Assembly: GCA_040266255.1 (NCBI GenBank)
Contig: JBDQEV010000015.1
Location: 1 to 27,750 of the forward strand
Source: Comchoanobacter sp040266255
GTDB taxonomy: Bacteria > Pseudomonadota > Gammaproteobacteria > Comchoanobacterales > Comchoanobacteraceae
Direction of reading: 5' to 3'
Length of the DNA stretch: 27,750 nt
Part shown: positions 1 to 8,154 of the stretch, piece after piece
Numbering within the stretch: position 1 is the first letter of the stretch
How the letters are laid out: the number at the start of each line of letters is the position of its first letter
Position numbers and translations under genes: made by a program
The notes under the pieces: generated by a model
Told to the model about the DNA's origin: nothing
What the model saw: only the letters and a program-made list of their open reading frames with translations
Databases searched by the model: none

Positions 1-22
1 ATATCAAATAGGTATTTATAAT

Positions 23-55
23 AAAAAAAATAGGGTACCAAACAAGTACCCTATT
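23..55 (-). terminator. Rho-independent terminator of the DEAD-box helicase gene
   Basis: A perfect 10-bp inverted repeat (AATAGGGTAC at 29-38, GTACCCTATT at 46-55) has a 7-nt loop. On the minus strand it is followed directly by a run of eight T residues (A-run at 23-30 on the plus strand). It lies about 40 bp past the helicase stop codon, as expected for an intrinsic terminator of that gene. Confidence 0.88.
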
Positions 56-96
56 CATCTTAATATATGACCTCAAATAAGTCTTTCACTTATCCT

Positions 97-1575
97 TCAA
101 TCGCTTTTATGTTTAACCACGCGCTTTTTAGGCGCTTGATTCTGATCTAGACCATGTTTTTTAGCCGGTCTTCTCTTTTTAGCAAAGGGGCTTTTGCCCT
201 GCTCATCACTTCTGCGACCCTTATAGCCAGAACCTTCTTCACTTCTGCGACTATTGTTGCCAAAACTGTCATCACTTCTACGGCCCTTGTAGCCAGAACC
301 TTCTTCACTTCTGCGACTATTGTTGCCAAAACTGTCATCACTTCTGCGACCCTTGTAGCCAGAACCTTCTTCACTTCTACGACCCTTGTAGCCAAAACTG
401 TCATCACTTCTGCGACCCTTGTAACCAAACTGCTTTTCACCTTTAAATCCACCTTTGGAACGTCTTTGATTACCTTCACCTTGAGGCTTAGCGTCTGGGT
501 TTAATATACGATGAATTCTTTTCCATAAATAGCCATCTGATGGGGTAACAAAACTAATCGCCTCACCTGTTGCGCCAGCTCTTGCAGTTCTACCAATTCT
601 ATGAATGTAATCCTCAGGGCACTGTGGCAAGTCATAGTTAATCACATGCTCAATATGTGGAATATCTAGTCCTCTTGCTGCAACATCAGTTGCTACTAAA
701 ATTCTGAATTTCTTCTGGCGAAATGCATTGATCACTCGTCCACGCTTACTTTGACGCAAGTCACCATGAATCGTATCTGTCTCATAACCTGCTTTCGAAA
801 GCCTATCTGACATCCTATCTGCATTATGCTTGGTCTTAACAAAGACAATAATAGCACCATCTCTTTGATCAAGCTGTTCAACAAGTTTACTATATTTCTC
901 ACCTTCAGTGATTTTAAGCGTTTCTTGCTTAATATTCTTTGCAGGAGAAGATGTAGGGCTTGTTGAAATCTCAATTGGATCACGCATGTAACGCTTTGCT
1001 AAGTTGACAATATTTCTAGGTAGAGTTGCTGAAAACAATAGTGTTTGTCTGTCTGCTTTTACATGATCTAAGATACTATCAATTTGGATTGAGAAACCCA
1101 TATCTAACATACGATCGGTTTCATCTAGTACAACATAATTGGTTTGACAAAGCTTTAGCTTTTTACGCTGTAAGTGATCATTAATTCGTCCAGGCGTACC
1201 CACAACAATACGTGGATTATTCTGTAATTGCTTTAACTGCTTATGCATAGAGTCACCACCAATCAAAACAGCAATCTTAATTTTAGACTTAGGACCCAAC
1301 ATTTTCTTGAGTTCAGTTGCAACCTGAGAGGCAAGCTCACGAGTTGGCGTAATCACAATCCCTCTACTATCTTGACATAGTAATAACTTTGTAATCAGAG
1401 GTATACCAAATGCACCTGTTTTACCAGTACCTGTTTGAGCTGAACCCAATATATCCATGCCGTCTAAAGCTTTTGGAATTGCTTTGCCTTGAATCGGTGT
1501 AGGGTCTTTGAAACCCATATGATTCAGTGATGTTAATAATTCATTTGGCAATGCCAACGTTTCAAAAGTACTCAT
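97..1575 (-). CDS. DEAD-box ATP-dependent RNA helicase with repetitive RS/GYKG tail
   Basis: This is a 492-residue superfamily 2 RNA helicase of the RhlE/DeaD kind, expected to unwind short RNA duplexes in ribosome assembly or mRNA decay. Visible motifs are the Q motif (about 21-34), motif I AQTGTGKT (46-53), PTRELA (77-82), TPGR (127-130), SAT (182-184), then ATDVAARGLD and HRIGRTARAG in the second RecA lobe. Motif II reads DETD (151-154) instead of DEAD; the catalytic D and E are kept. After about residue 365 the core gives way to a basic tail with seven 11-residue repeats (384-460; units GYKGRRSDDSF, GYKGRRSEEGS and GNNSRRSEEGS), probably a nonspecific RNA-binding region. An AGGAG ribosome binding site (1582-1586) supports the ATG at 1575, and a terminator follows the stop. 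RhlE and DeaD cannot be told apart by eye. Confidence 0.95.
   Translation of the reverse strand: MSTFETLALPNELLTSLNHMGFKDPTPIQGKAIPKALDGMDILGSAQTGTGKTGAFGIPLITKLLLCQDSRGIVITPTRELASQVATELKKMLGPKSKIKIAVLIGGDSMHKQLKQLQNNPRIVVGTPGRINDHLQRKKLKLCQTNYVVLDETDRMLDMGFSIQIDSILDHVKADRQTLLFSATLPRNIVNLAKRYMRDPIEISTSPTSSPAKNIKQETLKITEGEKYSKLVEQLDQRDGAIIVFVKTKHNADRMSDRLSKAGYETDTIHGDLRQSKRGRVINAFRQKKFRILVATDVAARGLDIPHIEHVINYDLPQCPEDYIHRIGRTARAGATGEAISFVTPSDGYLWKRIHRILNPDAKPQGEGNQRRSKGGFKGEKQFGYKGRRSDDSFGYKGRRSEEGSGYKGRRSDDSFGNNSRRSEEGSGYKGRRSDDSFGNNSRRSEEGSGYKGRRSDEQGKSPFAKKRRPAKKHGLDQNQAPKKRVVKHKSD
196..426. repeat. In-frame 33-bp tandem repeat (7 units, 66-bp higher order) in the helicase tail
   Basis: Seven consecutive 33-bp units encode helicase residues 384-460. 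Two unit types (ending RRSDDSF and RRSEEGS) alternate, giving a 66-bp higher-order period. Units are nearly identical at DNA level, which suggests recent expansion or homogenisation. The unit length is a multiple of three, so copy-number changes keep the reading frame. Confidence 0.92.
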
Positions 1576-1619
1576 TCTTTACTCCTACTTATTTAATGGG
1601 CCTGCGCCCTCTTTTCTCT

Positions 1620-1635
1620 GACAAGCATGCTTGTC
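1620..1635. promoter_or_regulatory. 16-bp perfect palindrome in the helicase 5' region
   Basis: GACAAGCATGCTTGTC is a perfect 16-bp palindrome, 45 bp upstream of the helicase ATG, in the 203-bp gap between the deaminase-like gene and the helicase. It could be an operator or a hairpin in the helicase leader RNA. No T-run follows on the minus strand, so it does not look like a terminator of the upstream gene. Confidence 0.4.
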
Positions 1636-1778
1636 GCGCAAATGGCACTTCTGTTCCATGTTCGCTTGCGAAAAGCAAATGAAAAGATCAAGTTATTGAA
1701 AGGAGCAAATTCACCACTAACAACATCTTACATCAAATATCATTACAAATCAACACCCTGTACCACAATAACATGAAT

Positions 1779-3041
1779 TTACCGGTGATTTCTATTCTGG
1801 ATCTGGAATACCAAGCTATCATATGTACAGTCACTATTCTTTTGCTCATTTTTATCAAAATATTCCGTCGCTTTCACGAGCTTGTCACGAAAGTTGATAG
1901 CTGGCTTATTTTTTGGAGATTTAGTCAAAGCTTTGAGCGACTCTAAGAGAACTGAACTAGACACACCATTGCCTTGTCCAAATATTTTATAATACTCTGT
2001 ATTTGCATATTTATTTTTACTGACATTAACTAAGGCCAAGAACTCTTTTATTGTCGACCTCCAAGTCTCTAAAAGCTCCAAATTTACACTTTCATAAAAC
2101 TTTCTTAGTTTTTTGACAGCACTACCGTTATTGTGGCACAAATGCTTCATAAAGATCACATCAGGTGCATACTTTATTGATGTTGTACTTTGATAGAGCG
2201 CTGCTACTGCGCTACCATAATCAGAGAGCTCCTTAAGATCCTCATTATACTGCTTTTCTATCTCTTGCTTTGATTGAATCTTACCATGCCATTTTAAACC
2301 GATCGAGCGACACTCACCTTCATAGAATGTCCATATTCCATATTTTGCATCCATCGTATTCGTTGGCTGTAATGCGAAAAACACAATTGGAATATCAACT
2401 TTGTTATTCTTCAGTTGATCATATAACATTTTTTTAAAATCTAACTGACAATCAGAACATGGTGATGAAGATGTATACACTAAAATGTGCGGCCCTATAA
2501 ATGGGAGTCCAAACTTAACCGCTGTGCCAATATGTTCTACAGACTCATTTTTCATTTGCACTGACTTTTCTATCAAATCTTCCACAACTTGTGTCGAAAA
2601 CTCTTGAAGGAACTTATGCTCAGCATGACCAGCATTAACTACCTGATTATTATTTTTTTTTACTTTACTGGGGGAAGTCTTTGTATGATGGGGATTTTTA
2701 TCGCCTACATTACTTTGTACCGCCTCACCTAACTCGCTGAACTCATTTTCATTCACAAAAAACATCCTGATACTCACACCGGTTTTTTTCTGCTTCTCGC
2801 TTGGCAATAACTTCTTTGCTATTTGACTAGAAAAGACCCAATGTTGTAAAAAATCTGCTACATTTTTTATCTTCTTATCTTCCTGATACTCTTTTCCTAC
2901 TAGATCTTTTAGCGCCGCTATACTTATATTATCGACATCGCTTAAACGACATGACTGCAAAAGACCATGGAGTTCACTCACAAAAATCTCTTCTCCCTCT
3001 CTGAGCCTCTTTGATATCTGTTGTTCGAGTAAACTGTCCAT
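1779..3041 (-). CDS. Predicted zinc-dependent nucleoside/nucleic-acid deaminase domain protein, AID/APOBEC-like signature
   Basis: This 420-residue protein has no family I can name outright, but its centre carries the deaminase-superfamily zinc signature. H139-A140-E141 sits in the string HAEHKFLQEF, and P194-C195-S-D-C198 in VYTSSSPCSDC. H139, C195 and C198 would bind zinc and E141 would be the proton shuttle. The wording around both motifs (HAE-x-x-FL, then YTS-x-SPC-x-x-C followed by a helix and a hydrophobic strand at 217-224) resembles AID/APOBEC deaminases. The 52-residue gap between the motifs is longer than usual for that family. A charged helical N-terminus (1-90) and a C-terminal helical region (260-420) flank the domain. 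No signal peptide or membrane segment is seen. The ATG has a GGAG upstream, and an in-frame TAG directly before it fixes the start. Bacterial toxin-type deaminases are the main alternative. Effector or toxin use is inference. Confidence 0.6.
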   Translation of the reverse strand: MDSLLEQQISKRLREGEEIFVSELHGLLQSCRLSDVDNISIAALKDLVGKEYQEDKKIKNVADFLQHWVFSSQIAKKLLPSEKQKKTGVSIRMFFVNENEFSELGEAVQSNVGDKNPHHTKTSPSKVKKNNNQVVNAGHAEHKFLQEFSTQVVEDLIEKSVQMKNESVEHIGTAVKFGLPFIGPHILVYTSSSPCSDCQLDFKKMLYDQLKNNKVDIPIVFFALQPTNTMDAKYGIWTFYEGECRSIGLKWHGKIQSKQEIEKQYNEDLKELSDYGSAVAALYQSTTSIKYAPDVIFMKHLCHNNGSAVKKLRKFYESVNLELLETWRSTIKEFLALVNVSKNKYANTEYYKIFGQGNGVSSSVLLESLKALTKSPKNKPAINFRDKLVKATEYFDKNEQKNSDCTYDSLVFQIQNRNHR

Positions 3042-3093
3042 CTACTGCTCCATCTTTAGAAAAAGATTTCACCTTATTCAAGTCTAGGCTAAA

Positions 3094-4101
3094 ATGCAAC
3101 AAGCTTATTCTATTGACCAAAATATTAACAAGATATACGATAACCGTATTAATATGTGGAAATTCACTTCTATGACACTAAACGTATCAAAATTAAAATT
3201 TTATGCTTTTTTATGCTTTGCACTTGGATTCACATTTATGCCCTTTGGCTATCTCTTCTGTGCAAAAGTATCCTTCTGTATTTCAAGCAATGCCCTACTT
3301 TCTTTAATCATATTTCAGACCAATGAGAAAGAACTAAATCCATCCATAACAGCAACCCTATGTATACTATTGATCATAGTGGACCAATTGCGTTCTACAC
3401 TTATACAGGTCCTTATCGGCAATATGATTCAACTTGGGCTCTTTTCAATCCTAGAACGCTACCGTCATAACAGCCGGAAAAAGATTGATGAAAGCAAAGC
3501 ACGCATAGAAAATCTTAAGCACTTTTCCCCAAGCTTTAATGAATTAAATAAACAAAAACCAGAAACAACATTATCCATTCACCTGCCCCCTCTTGATCAT
3601 GAACCAGCACCAGGTAAAGGGCAAAAATTTATAGACACTCTAATACATTTACATGCTGATCTTAAAGGAAAAACTGACTTTGATCCAAATATTCTGAAAC
3701 TTTATCCATTGGTTAAAAACACGGATGAAGCCTACAATACTATTCAATCGGAAAGCAAAGGCCACACGAGTGAAGATCTAAAGCTACTTGGTATGCAAAA
3801 AATTAGAAAAGCAATGAGCCTAATCCTCACAGCCCGAGATCGAAAGTACATTTGCTTTACTGTACTGTCTGCTTTATATAAGATCTATACTGATCAAAAC
3901 TTTGATCTGCAGAGGCTCATCCCTTTATCTACTCATATCAACAGGAAATACTACACTACACAAGAAACAACAGAATCTAGCACTGTCAGAAGATTCCATG
4001 AGTATGTCTCTAGACCCACTATTTTCCAGGAATTCAAGTACAGTACATCATATGAACCAAAAGGCGGATATCCTCAAATCACATTCATAAGCAATCGATA
4101 A
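3094..4101 (+). CDS. Unrecognised membrane-anchored protein, two hydrophobic blocks plus soluble C-terminal domain
   Basis: I do not recognise this 335-residue protein. Residues about 34-75 and 84-120 are strongly hydrophobic, probably two membrane hairpins. They are followed by a basic stretch (RYRHNSRKKIDESKAR) that suggests the 200-residue C-terminal part faces the cytoplasm. The C-terminal part is charged and polar with no motif I can name. The gene diverges from the deaminase-like gene with only 52 bp between start codons. The start is uncertain. The ATG at 3094 has only a weak AGG upstream. A good promoter (TTGACC-17-TACGAT, 3113-3141) lies inside the frame, so transcripts from it would favour the in-frame ATG at 3154 (315 residues). 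An orphan integral membrane protein or a secreted effector are both possible. Confidence 0.6.
   Translation: MQQAYSIDQNINKIYDNRINMWKFTSMTLNVSKLKFYAFLCFALGFTFMPFGYLFCAKVSFCISSNALLSLIIFQTNEKELNPSITATLCILLIIVDQLRSTLIQVLIGNMIQLGLFSILERYRHNSRKKIDESKARIENLKHFSPSFNELNKQKPETTLSIHLPPLDHEPAPGKGQKFIDTLIHLHADLKGKTDFDPNILKLYPLVKNTDEAYNTIQSESKGHTSEDLKLLGMQKIRKAMSLILTARDRKYICFTVLSALYKIYTDQNFDLQRLIPLSTHINRKYYTTQETTESSTVRRFHEYVSRPTIFQEFKYSTSYEPKGGYPQITFISNR
3113..3141 (+). promoter_or_regulatory. Candidate sigma70-type promoter inside the 5' end of the 3094 frame
   Basis: TTGACC (3113-3118), a 17-bp spacer and TACGAT (3136-3141) match the consensus at 5 of 6 positions each. Transcription would begin near 3148, about 6 nt before the in-frame ATG at 3154. 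This argues that 3154 may be the used start. Confidence 0.4.
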
Positions 4102-4142
4102 AACCCGTCATTTTCTAACTACCAGACAGGCTACGAATTCAC

Positions 4143-4165
4143 ATGTTAACTTTAATGTTAACTTT
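4143..4165. repeat. Tandem direct repeat ATGTTAACTTT upstream of the oxidoreductase operon
   Basis: The 11-mer ATGTTAACTTT occurs at 4143-4153 and again at 4155-4165, a 12-bp period with a GTTAAC palindrome in each copy. It lies about 80 bp before the first ATG of the photolyase operon. It could be a pair of operator half-sites or part of the promoter. Confidence 0.35.
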
Positions 4166-4245
4166 TATATCAAATACTATTGAACTCTAAGCTACCAATT
4201 GATAGCTTAAGGAGCAACAACAATCTCCCATATATAAGGCTATCA

Positions 4246-5223
4246 ATGAAATTTGCAATTATTGGCGCAGGACTATCTGGCATTACACTCGCACAGCTAC
4301 TCAAGCAGCATGGACAAGTTGATATATTTGAGAAATCAAAACATGTTGGTGGGCGCATGGCCAGCATTACCCCAGACTCATATAGCTTTGATTTTGGTAC
4401 ACAGTTCTTCAAAATAAAACACGATGGCTTTATGTCAGAGCTGAAGCCATTAATCCACAATGGTACCTTAAAACACTGGGATGGAAGATTTGTTGAGTTC
4501 AACCAAGCTGTCATCACCAACCAACGCCACTGGGATGAAAAGATGCCACACTATGTTGGATCTCCAACCATGAACCACATTCCTCGATCACTCGCAGATG
4601 GCTTAAATATTCATTTTGAAACTGCTATAAAACGAATTCAAAGACAAGAGCTCTGGTACTTAACAGACCAAAATAACCAAGCTCATGGCCCATATGACTG
4701 GGTGATCTCAACCTGTCCGGCACCTCAAGCTTCAGACATAATGCCTCAAGAGTTCATTCATCATGCAGTGTTTGATCAAATTCAGATGCAGTCTTGCTTC
4801 TCCCTCATGCTTGGCTTTAGACAACAACATGATATTGGCTTTGATGCCGCACTGATTAAAGGTGCTGATATCAGCTGGATTTCTGTTAATAGCAGCAAAC
4901 CAAATCGTCCTAACTCACTGTGCTTATTGGTTCATGCAACCAATAAGTGGTCTGATCAACACTTTGAACAAGACCGTGAAGTAACCAAACAGCATTTACT
5001 CTCTGAAACACAAAAACATATTTCTCTTGATGTGATGCAACATGACTTTTGTGCGTTACATGCTTGGCGATATGCCAATATGAAAAAAAACCCCTTGCAA
5101 CTTTTAGTAGATAAAAACAACCAACTTGCTGCTTGTGGAGATTGGTGCTTACAAGGTAGAATAGAATCAGCATTTATCAGTGCTGTTCACACTGCAGAAA
5201 CAATCATTCAAACTATGGAGTAG
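4246..5223 (+). CDS. FAD-dependent amine oxidase family protein (renalase-like, COG3380 type)
   Basis: This 325-residue flavoprotein opens with a dinucleotide-binding fold (MKFAIIGAGLSG, glycines at 7, 9 and 12), followed by an acidic strand end (VDIFEK) and the GGRM motif typical of flavin amine oxidases (residues 35-38). FDFGTQFF follows at 48-55. The C-terminus (GDWCLQGRIESAFISAVHTAE) is the usual FAD-binding end, with a helix that closes over the flavin. The substrate is unknown; relatives oxidise NAD(P)H isomers or unknown amines. A longer frame from a TTG at 4180 exists, but the Rossmann strand and the TAAGG ribosome binding site at 4235-4239 point to the ATG at 4246. It is the first gene of a three-gene operon with an SDR (2-bp gap) and the CPD photolyase. 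This gene pair near photolyases is familiar in gammaproteobacteria, and a role in flavin or light-stress metabolism is inferred from that. Confidence 0.85.
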   Translation: MKFAIIGAGLSGITLAQLLKQHGQVDIFEKSKHVGGRMASITPDSYSFDFGTQFFKIKHDGFMSELKPLIHNGTLKHWDGRFVEFNQAVITNQRHWDEKMPHYVGSPTMNHIPRSLADGLNIHFETAIKRIQRQELWYLTDQNNQAHGPYDWVISTCPAPQASDIMPQEFIHHAVFDQIQMQSCFSLMLGFRQQHDIGFDAALIKGADISWISVNSSKPNRPNSLCLLVHATNKWSDQHFEQDREVTKQHLLSETQKHISLDVMQHDFCALHAWRYANMKKNPLQLLVDKNNQLAACGDWCLQGRIESAFISAVHTAETIIQTME

Positions 5224-5225
5224 TA

Positions 5226-5945
5226 ATGTACAACAACATTGTTATCTTTGGTGCAACTGGCACAATGGGAAGTGCACTATTTGAAAGTTTAACCTCTCAA
5301 TATCCTAATGCAAATATTAATGGCGTGGGTAGAAAAGCTACACACTCTAATCCTCATTTACCATACCATCAAGTTAATTATGAGGATGAAGATCAACTGG
5401 AGAATTTGGCCAAACAACTTAGTCAAACGCAACCATTTGATCTAATTTTAATTGCAATTGGGATGTTACATAATCAACAAATGATGCCTGAAAAGTCGAT
5501 TCATGACTTATCCATTGAGAAGTATCAATCTCAATTCATGACCAATACCATCATTCCAATGATGATTTGTAAACACTTCATGCCACATTTACATCCGAAA
5601 AATAAAAGCATTTTGGGTATATTCTCTGCAAAAGTTGGCAGTATTACAGACAATGCTCTTGGTGGCTGGTATAGCTACAGAGGATCGAAAGCAGCACTGA
5701 ATATGCAAATTAAAAATCTTGCAATTGAATGTCAACGCACACACCCAAATCAAATTATTTTAGGCCTACATCCTGGAACAGTTGATAGCAAGCTATCAAA
5801 ACCCTTCCAAAAAAACCTTCCCCCATCTCATCAAGTCTTTGATCCAACCATAGCGAGTGAGCATATACTCAAACAAATTGAGCAAGCAACACCACAACAT
5901 AGTGGCAAATTACTCTCATGGGATGGTGAGATCATATTACCTTAG
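5226..5945 (+). CDS. Short-chain dehydrogenase/reductase (SDR, CsgA/C-factor-like)
   Basis: This 239-residue classical-size SDR has a nucleotide-binding turn GATGTMG (residues 9-15), a substrate-site serine region (IFSAKVGS, about 132-139) and the catalytic Y151-x-x-x-K155 (YRGSK). The motif after the active site (HPGTVDSKLS, 182-191) is typical of the C-factor branch. The cofactor is probably NADP(H); the substrate cannot be told. The ATG follows the upstream stop by two bases, with an ATGGAG ribosome binding site inside the end of that gene, so translation is likely coupled. It sits between the FAD oxidoreductase and the photolyase. Conserved clustering suggests a linked oxidative or light-stress function, but that is inference. 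Confidence 0.9.
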   Translation: MYNNIVIFGATGTMGSALFESLTSQYPNANINGVGRKATHSNPHLPYHQVNYEDEDQLENLAKQLSQTQPFDLILIAIGMLHNQQMMPEKSIHDLSIEKYQSQFMTNTIIPMMICKHFMPHLHPKNKSILGIFSAKVGSITDNALGGWYSYRGSKAALNMQIKNLAIECQRTHPNQIILGLHPGTVDSKLSKPFQKNLPPSHQVFDPTIASEHILKQIEQATPQHSGKLLSWDGEIILP

Positions 5946-5953
5946 GAATCAGC

Positions 5954-7360
5954 ATGCGTAAAAAAAGTATTTTTTGGTTTAGACAAGACCTTAGACTCAG
6001 TGATAACCCCGGATTAGAGCATGCCTGTTCTATTGGTGATGTATTACCCCTCTATATTCTTGATGATATCAATGCCAAAGAGCATGCTATGGGCCAAGTC
6101 AGCAAGCTATGGTTACATCACTCCCTGAATGCCTTAAAGCAGTCATTATCTGGCAACTTACATGTATTCAGTGGCAATCCTTTAGAGATACTACAAGAAC
6201 TGTGTAAACAGCACCAAATTACTGATATTTATTGGAATCGCACTTATGAGCCTTGGCAAATAAAACGCGATACTCAAATCAAAGAATTACTAACAACACA
6301 AAATATCCAGATACAAAGCTTCAATGCTTCATTACTTTGGGAGCCATGGGACATAAAAAAATCAGATGGTACACCATATAAAGTCTTCACTCCCTTCTAT
6401 CGAAAAGGATGCTTAAACGCTCAACCCCCAAGACAACCAATTACTGCACCTAAGCTCAACTACATTGAGAGCCAACCAAAACATCAAATTGATGATTTAA
6501 AGCTACTGAACCCTAAAGTATTAGCTGATCACAGCGCCTGGGTCATTGGTGAAAACGGTGCACAAAAGCGCCTAGGAGACTTTTTACATCATGGCATAGA
6601 AGCATATAAGAAAGGACGTGATTTCCCTGCTATGCAAAATGTCTCCATGCTATCCCCTCACTTACATTTTGGGGAAATATCTCCTAATCAAATCTGGGAA
6701 GCCGTATCTCATTTAGAAGAAGACAACAATGTTGATCACTTTAAATCTGAGTTAGGATGGAGGGAGTTCTCTTATAGCCTACTCTATCATAACCCAACCC
6801 TACCACACCAAAACTTACAGTCTAAGTTCGATCGTTTCTCTTGGATTGAGGATCCTAAACTCCTCAGTGCATGGCAAACTGGTCACACAGGCGTTCCCAT
6901 GGTCGATGCAGGTATGCGACAACTACTCACAACAGGTTATATGCATAACCGAGTCAGAATGATTGTAGGCTCATACCTCGTAAAGAACTTAATGCTAGAC
7001 TGGCGACATGGAGAAAAATGGTTTTGGGAGCATCTATTTGATGCTGACTTAGCCAATAATAGTGCAAGCTGGCAATGGGTAGCAGGCTGTGGTGCAGATG
7101 CTGCACCCTACTTCAGAATATTCAACCCAATTACTCAAGGTCAAAAATTTGACCCACAAGGCGAATATATCAGGACCTATTTACCAGAACTCAGTCAACT
7201 ACCAAATCAGTATATCCATTCCCCATGGGAAGCACCACCAGATGTGTTATCTAAAGCCAGTATTACATTAGGAGAGCAGTACCCTAACCCTATTGTTGAA
7301 TTAAAATCTTCTAGACAACGAGCCTTAGATGCTTTTGCTAAGCTTAGTGGCCGCTCATAA
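5954..7360 (+). CDS. phrB: Class I cyclobutane pyrimidine dimer photolyase
   Basis: This 468-residue flavoenzyme repairs cyclobutane pyrimidine dimers using blue light. The N-terminal antenna-binding domain begins WFRQDLRLSDNP. The C-terminal FAD domain has TGVPMVDAGMRQL and MHNRVRM (about 311-336), then WRHGEKWFW and NSASWQWVAGCGADAAPYFR. Tryptophans at 297, 350 and 373 have the same spacing (53 and 23) as the electron-transfer triad W306/W359/W382 of E. coli photolyase. This supports a working CPD photolyase rather than a divergent cryptochrome. The length is normal. The start has an AGGAA ribosome binding site 8 nt after the SDR stop. The 3' end overlaps the convergent minus-strand gene by 17 bp. 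Confidence 0.97.
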   Translation: MRKKSIFWFRQDLRLSDNPGLEHACSIGDVLPLYILDDINAKEHAMGQVSKLWLHHSLNALKQSLSGNLHVFSGNPLEILQELCKQHQITDIYWNRTYEPWQIKRDTQIKELLTTQNIQIQSFNASLLWEPWDIKKSDGTPYKVFTPFYRKGCLNAQPPRQPITAPKLNYIESQPKHQIDDLKLLNPKVLADHSAWVIGENGAQKRLGDFLHHGIEAYKKGRDFPAMQNVSMLSPHLHFGEISPNQIWEAVSHLEEDNNVDHFKSELGWREFSYSLLYHNPTLPHQNLQSKFDRFSWIEDPKLLSAWQTGHTGVPMVDAGMRQLLTTGYMHNRVRMIVGSYLVKNLMLDWRHGEKWFWEHLFDADLANNSASWQWVAGCGADAAPYFRIFNPITQGQKFDPQGEYIRTYLPELSQLPNQYIHSPWEAPPDVLSKASITLGEQYPNPIVELKSSRQRALDAFAKLSGRS

Positions 7361-8098
7361 TCTCCGGAGGCTCCACTATAGTAGCTTCTGTTCCTCCAAG
7401 TTTTGATACTGGTGTTACTTGCTCCTTAGTGTTTGTCTTCATGCGTTCAGCCACTACCCCCATTGCCGTTTTTACAGCCTCTGGAGCCAATTCTGCTACT
7501 CTGTCTGCCTCTCTTGATACTTCTATACTTACCTGGCCTTCCGCTTTTCTCATTTTATTGATTTTATCTCTATTTAGTGGAGCTTCTTGACCTCCTTCAT
7601 CTGTGACTACATAGCTTGTTTGATCTTGGCCTATAACTACTGTTCCTGGAGCTGAGTCACCTTCACCATGAACAACTGCATATTCAAATCCGGTCTTATC
7701 AAAAGCACCATGACCAATTACTGGTACATACTCATCATCTCCCATATGATCCCCTATACTATTTTGATCTGCCACTATATTATATTCACCTTCTCCTTCA
7801 ACAGTTTCATAGTCAGGACTATTATTATTATGCATAGGATTCGGAGTCATACCAGTAGCCTCATCCCAATTAAGAGTTTTACTTGTAATGGATGCATTCT
7901 TATTTTTGCTCAGAGAATATGCTTTTAATCCAGATAATGCTGATATAATAACAGAAAATACAAATCCAATCGCAGGTCCTACAATAGGCCCAGCTTTTGC
8001 TCCTGCTGCTACAGCCGCTATTACGCCCCCCCAAATCCAAGTGAAGCCACTGCAAACACGGCACACGCAGCTAATAAAATTTTTTCATTTCTTGTCAT
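7344..8098 (-). CDS. Unrecognised glycine-rich membrane-anchored protein, reading frame interrupted at a G7 run
   Basis: The gene appears in two frames. A 25-codon frame opens at the ATG 8096-8098 (MTRNEKILL, then a hydrophobic stretch) behind a strong GAGG ribosome binding site, and stops at a TAA just past a run of seven Gs (8026-8032, minus strand). The downstream frame (stop at 7344-7346) is open from there and needs one extra G to be joined. With eight Gs the product is about 251 residues with one continuous hydrophobic, Gly/Ala-rich segment (about 8-58), so the two halves clearly belong together. The remaining 190 residues are acidic and polar with no motif I know. The unshifted frame alone could start only at poor codons, such as the GTG at 8064-8066. 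Explanations are phase variation, polymerase or ribosome slippage, a fresh pseudogene, or a base-calling error. The 3' end overlaps phrB by 17 bp. Confidence 0.65.
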
Positions 8099-8126
8099 CT
8101 TAATTCCTCAATTTAACTATTTTTTA

Positions 8127-8154
8127 TTTATAGACAAACCATCTTATTTGTCAG
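8127..8154 (-). promoter_or_regulatory. Promoter and inverted repeat upstream of the frameshifted gene
   Basis: On the minus strand CTGACA (8149-8154), a 16-bp spacer and TATAAA (8127-8132) match the sigma70 consensus at 5 of 6 positions each, about 30 bp before the ATG at 8098. A 6-bp inverted repeat (GACAAA 8133-8138, TTTGTC 8147-8152) fills the spacer and overlaps the -35, where a repressor site would be expected. Confidence 0.55.

Noticed and set aside
196..426. Possible CRISPR array
   Set aside because: Units are contiguous, without unique spacers, and encode an in-frame protein repeat.
154..504. 116-codon plus-strand and 110-codon minus-strand frames over the helicase tail
   Set aside because: They are open only because the 33-bp repeat keeps other frames free of stops. 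The helicase frame is continuous with conserved motifs.
4180..4245. TTG-initiated extension of the FAD oxidoreductase
   Set aside because: The Rossmann strand begins at the ATG at 4246, which has its own ribosome binding site.
7668..7928. 86-codon plus-strand frame opposite the frameshifted gene
   Set aside because: No ribosome binding site, unlikely composition, and opposite a better-supported minus-strand frame.
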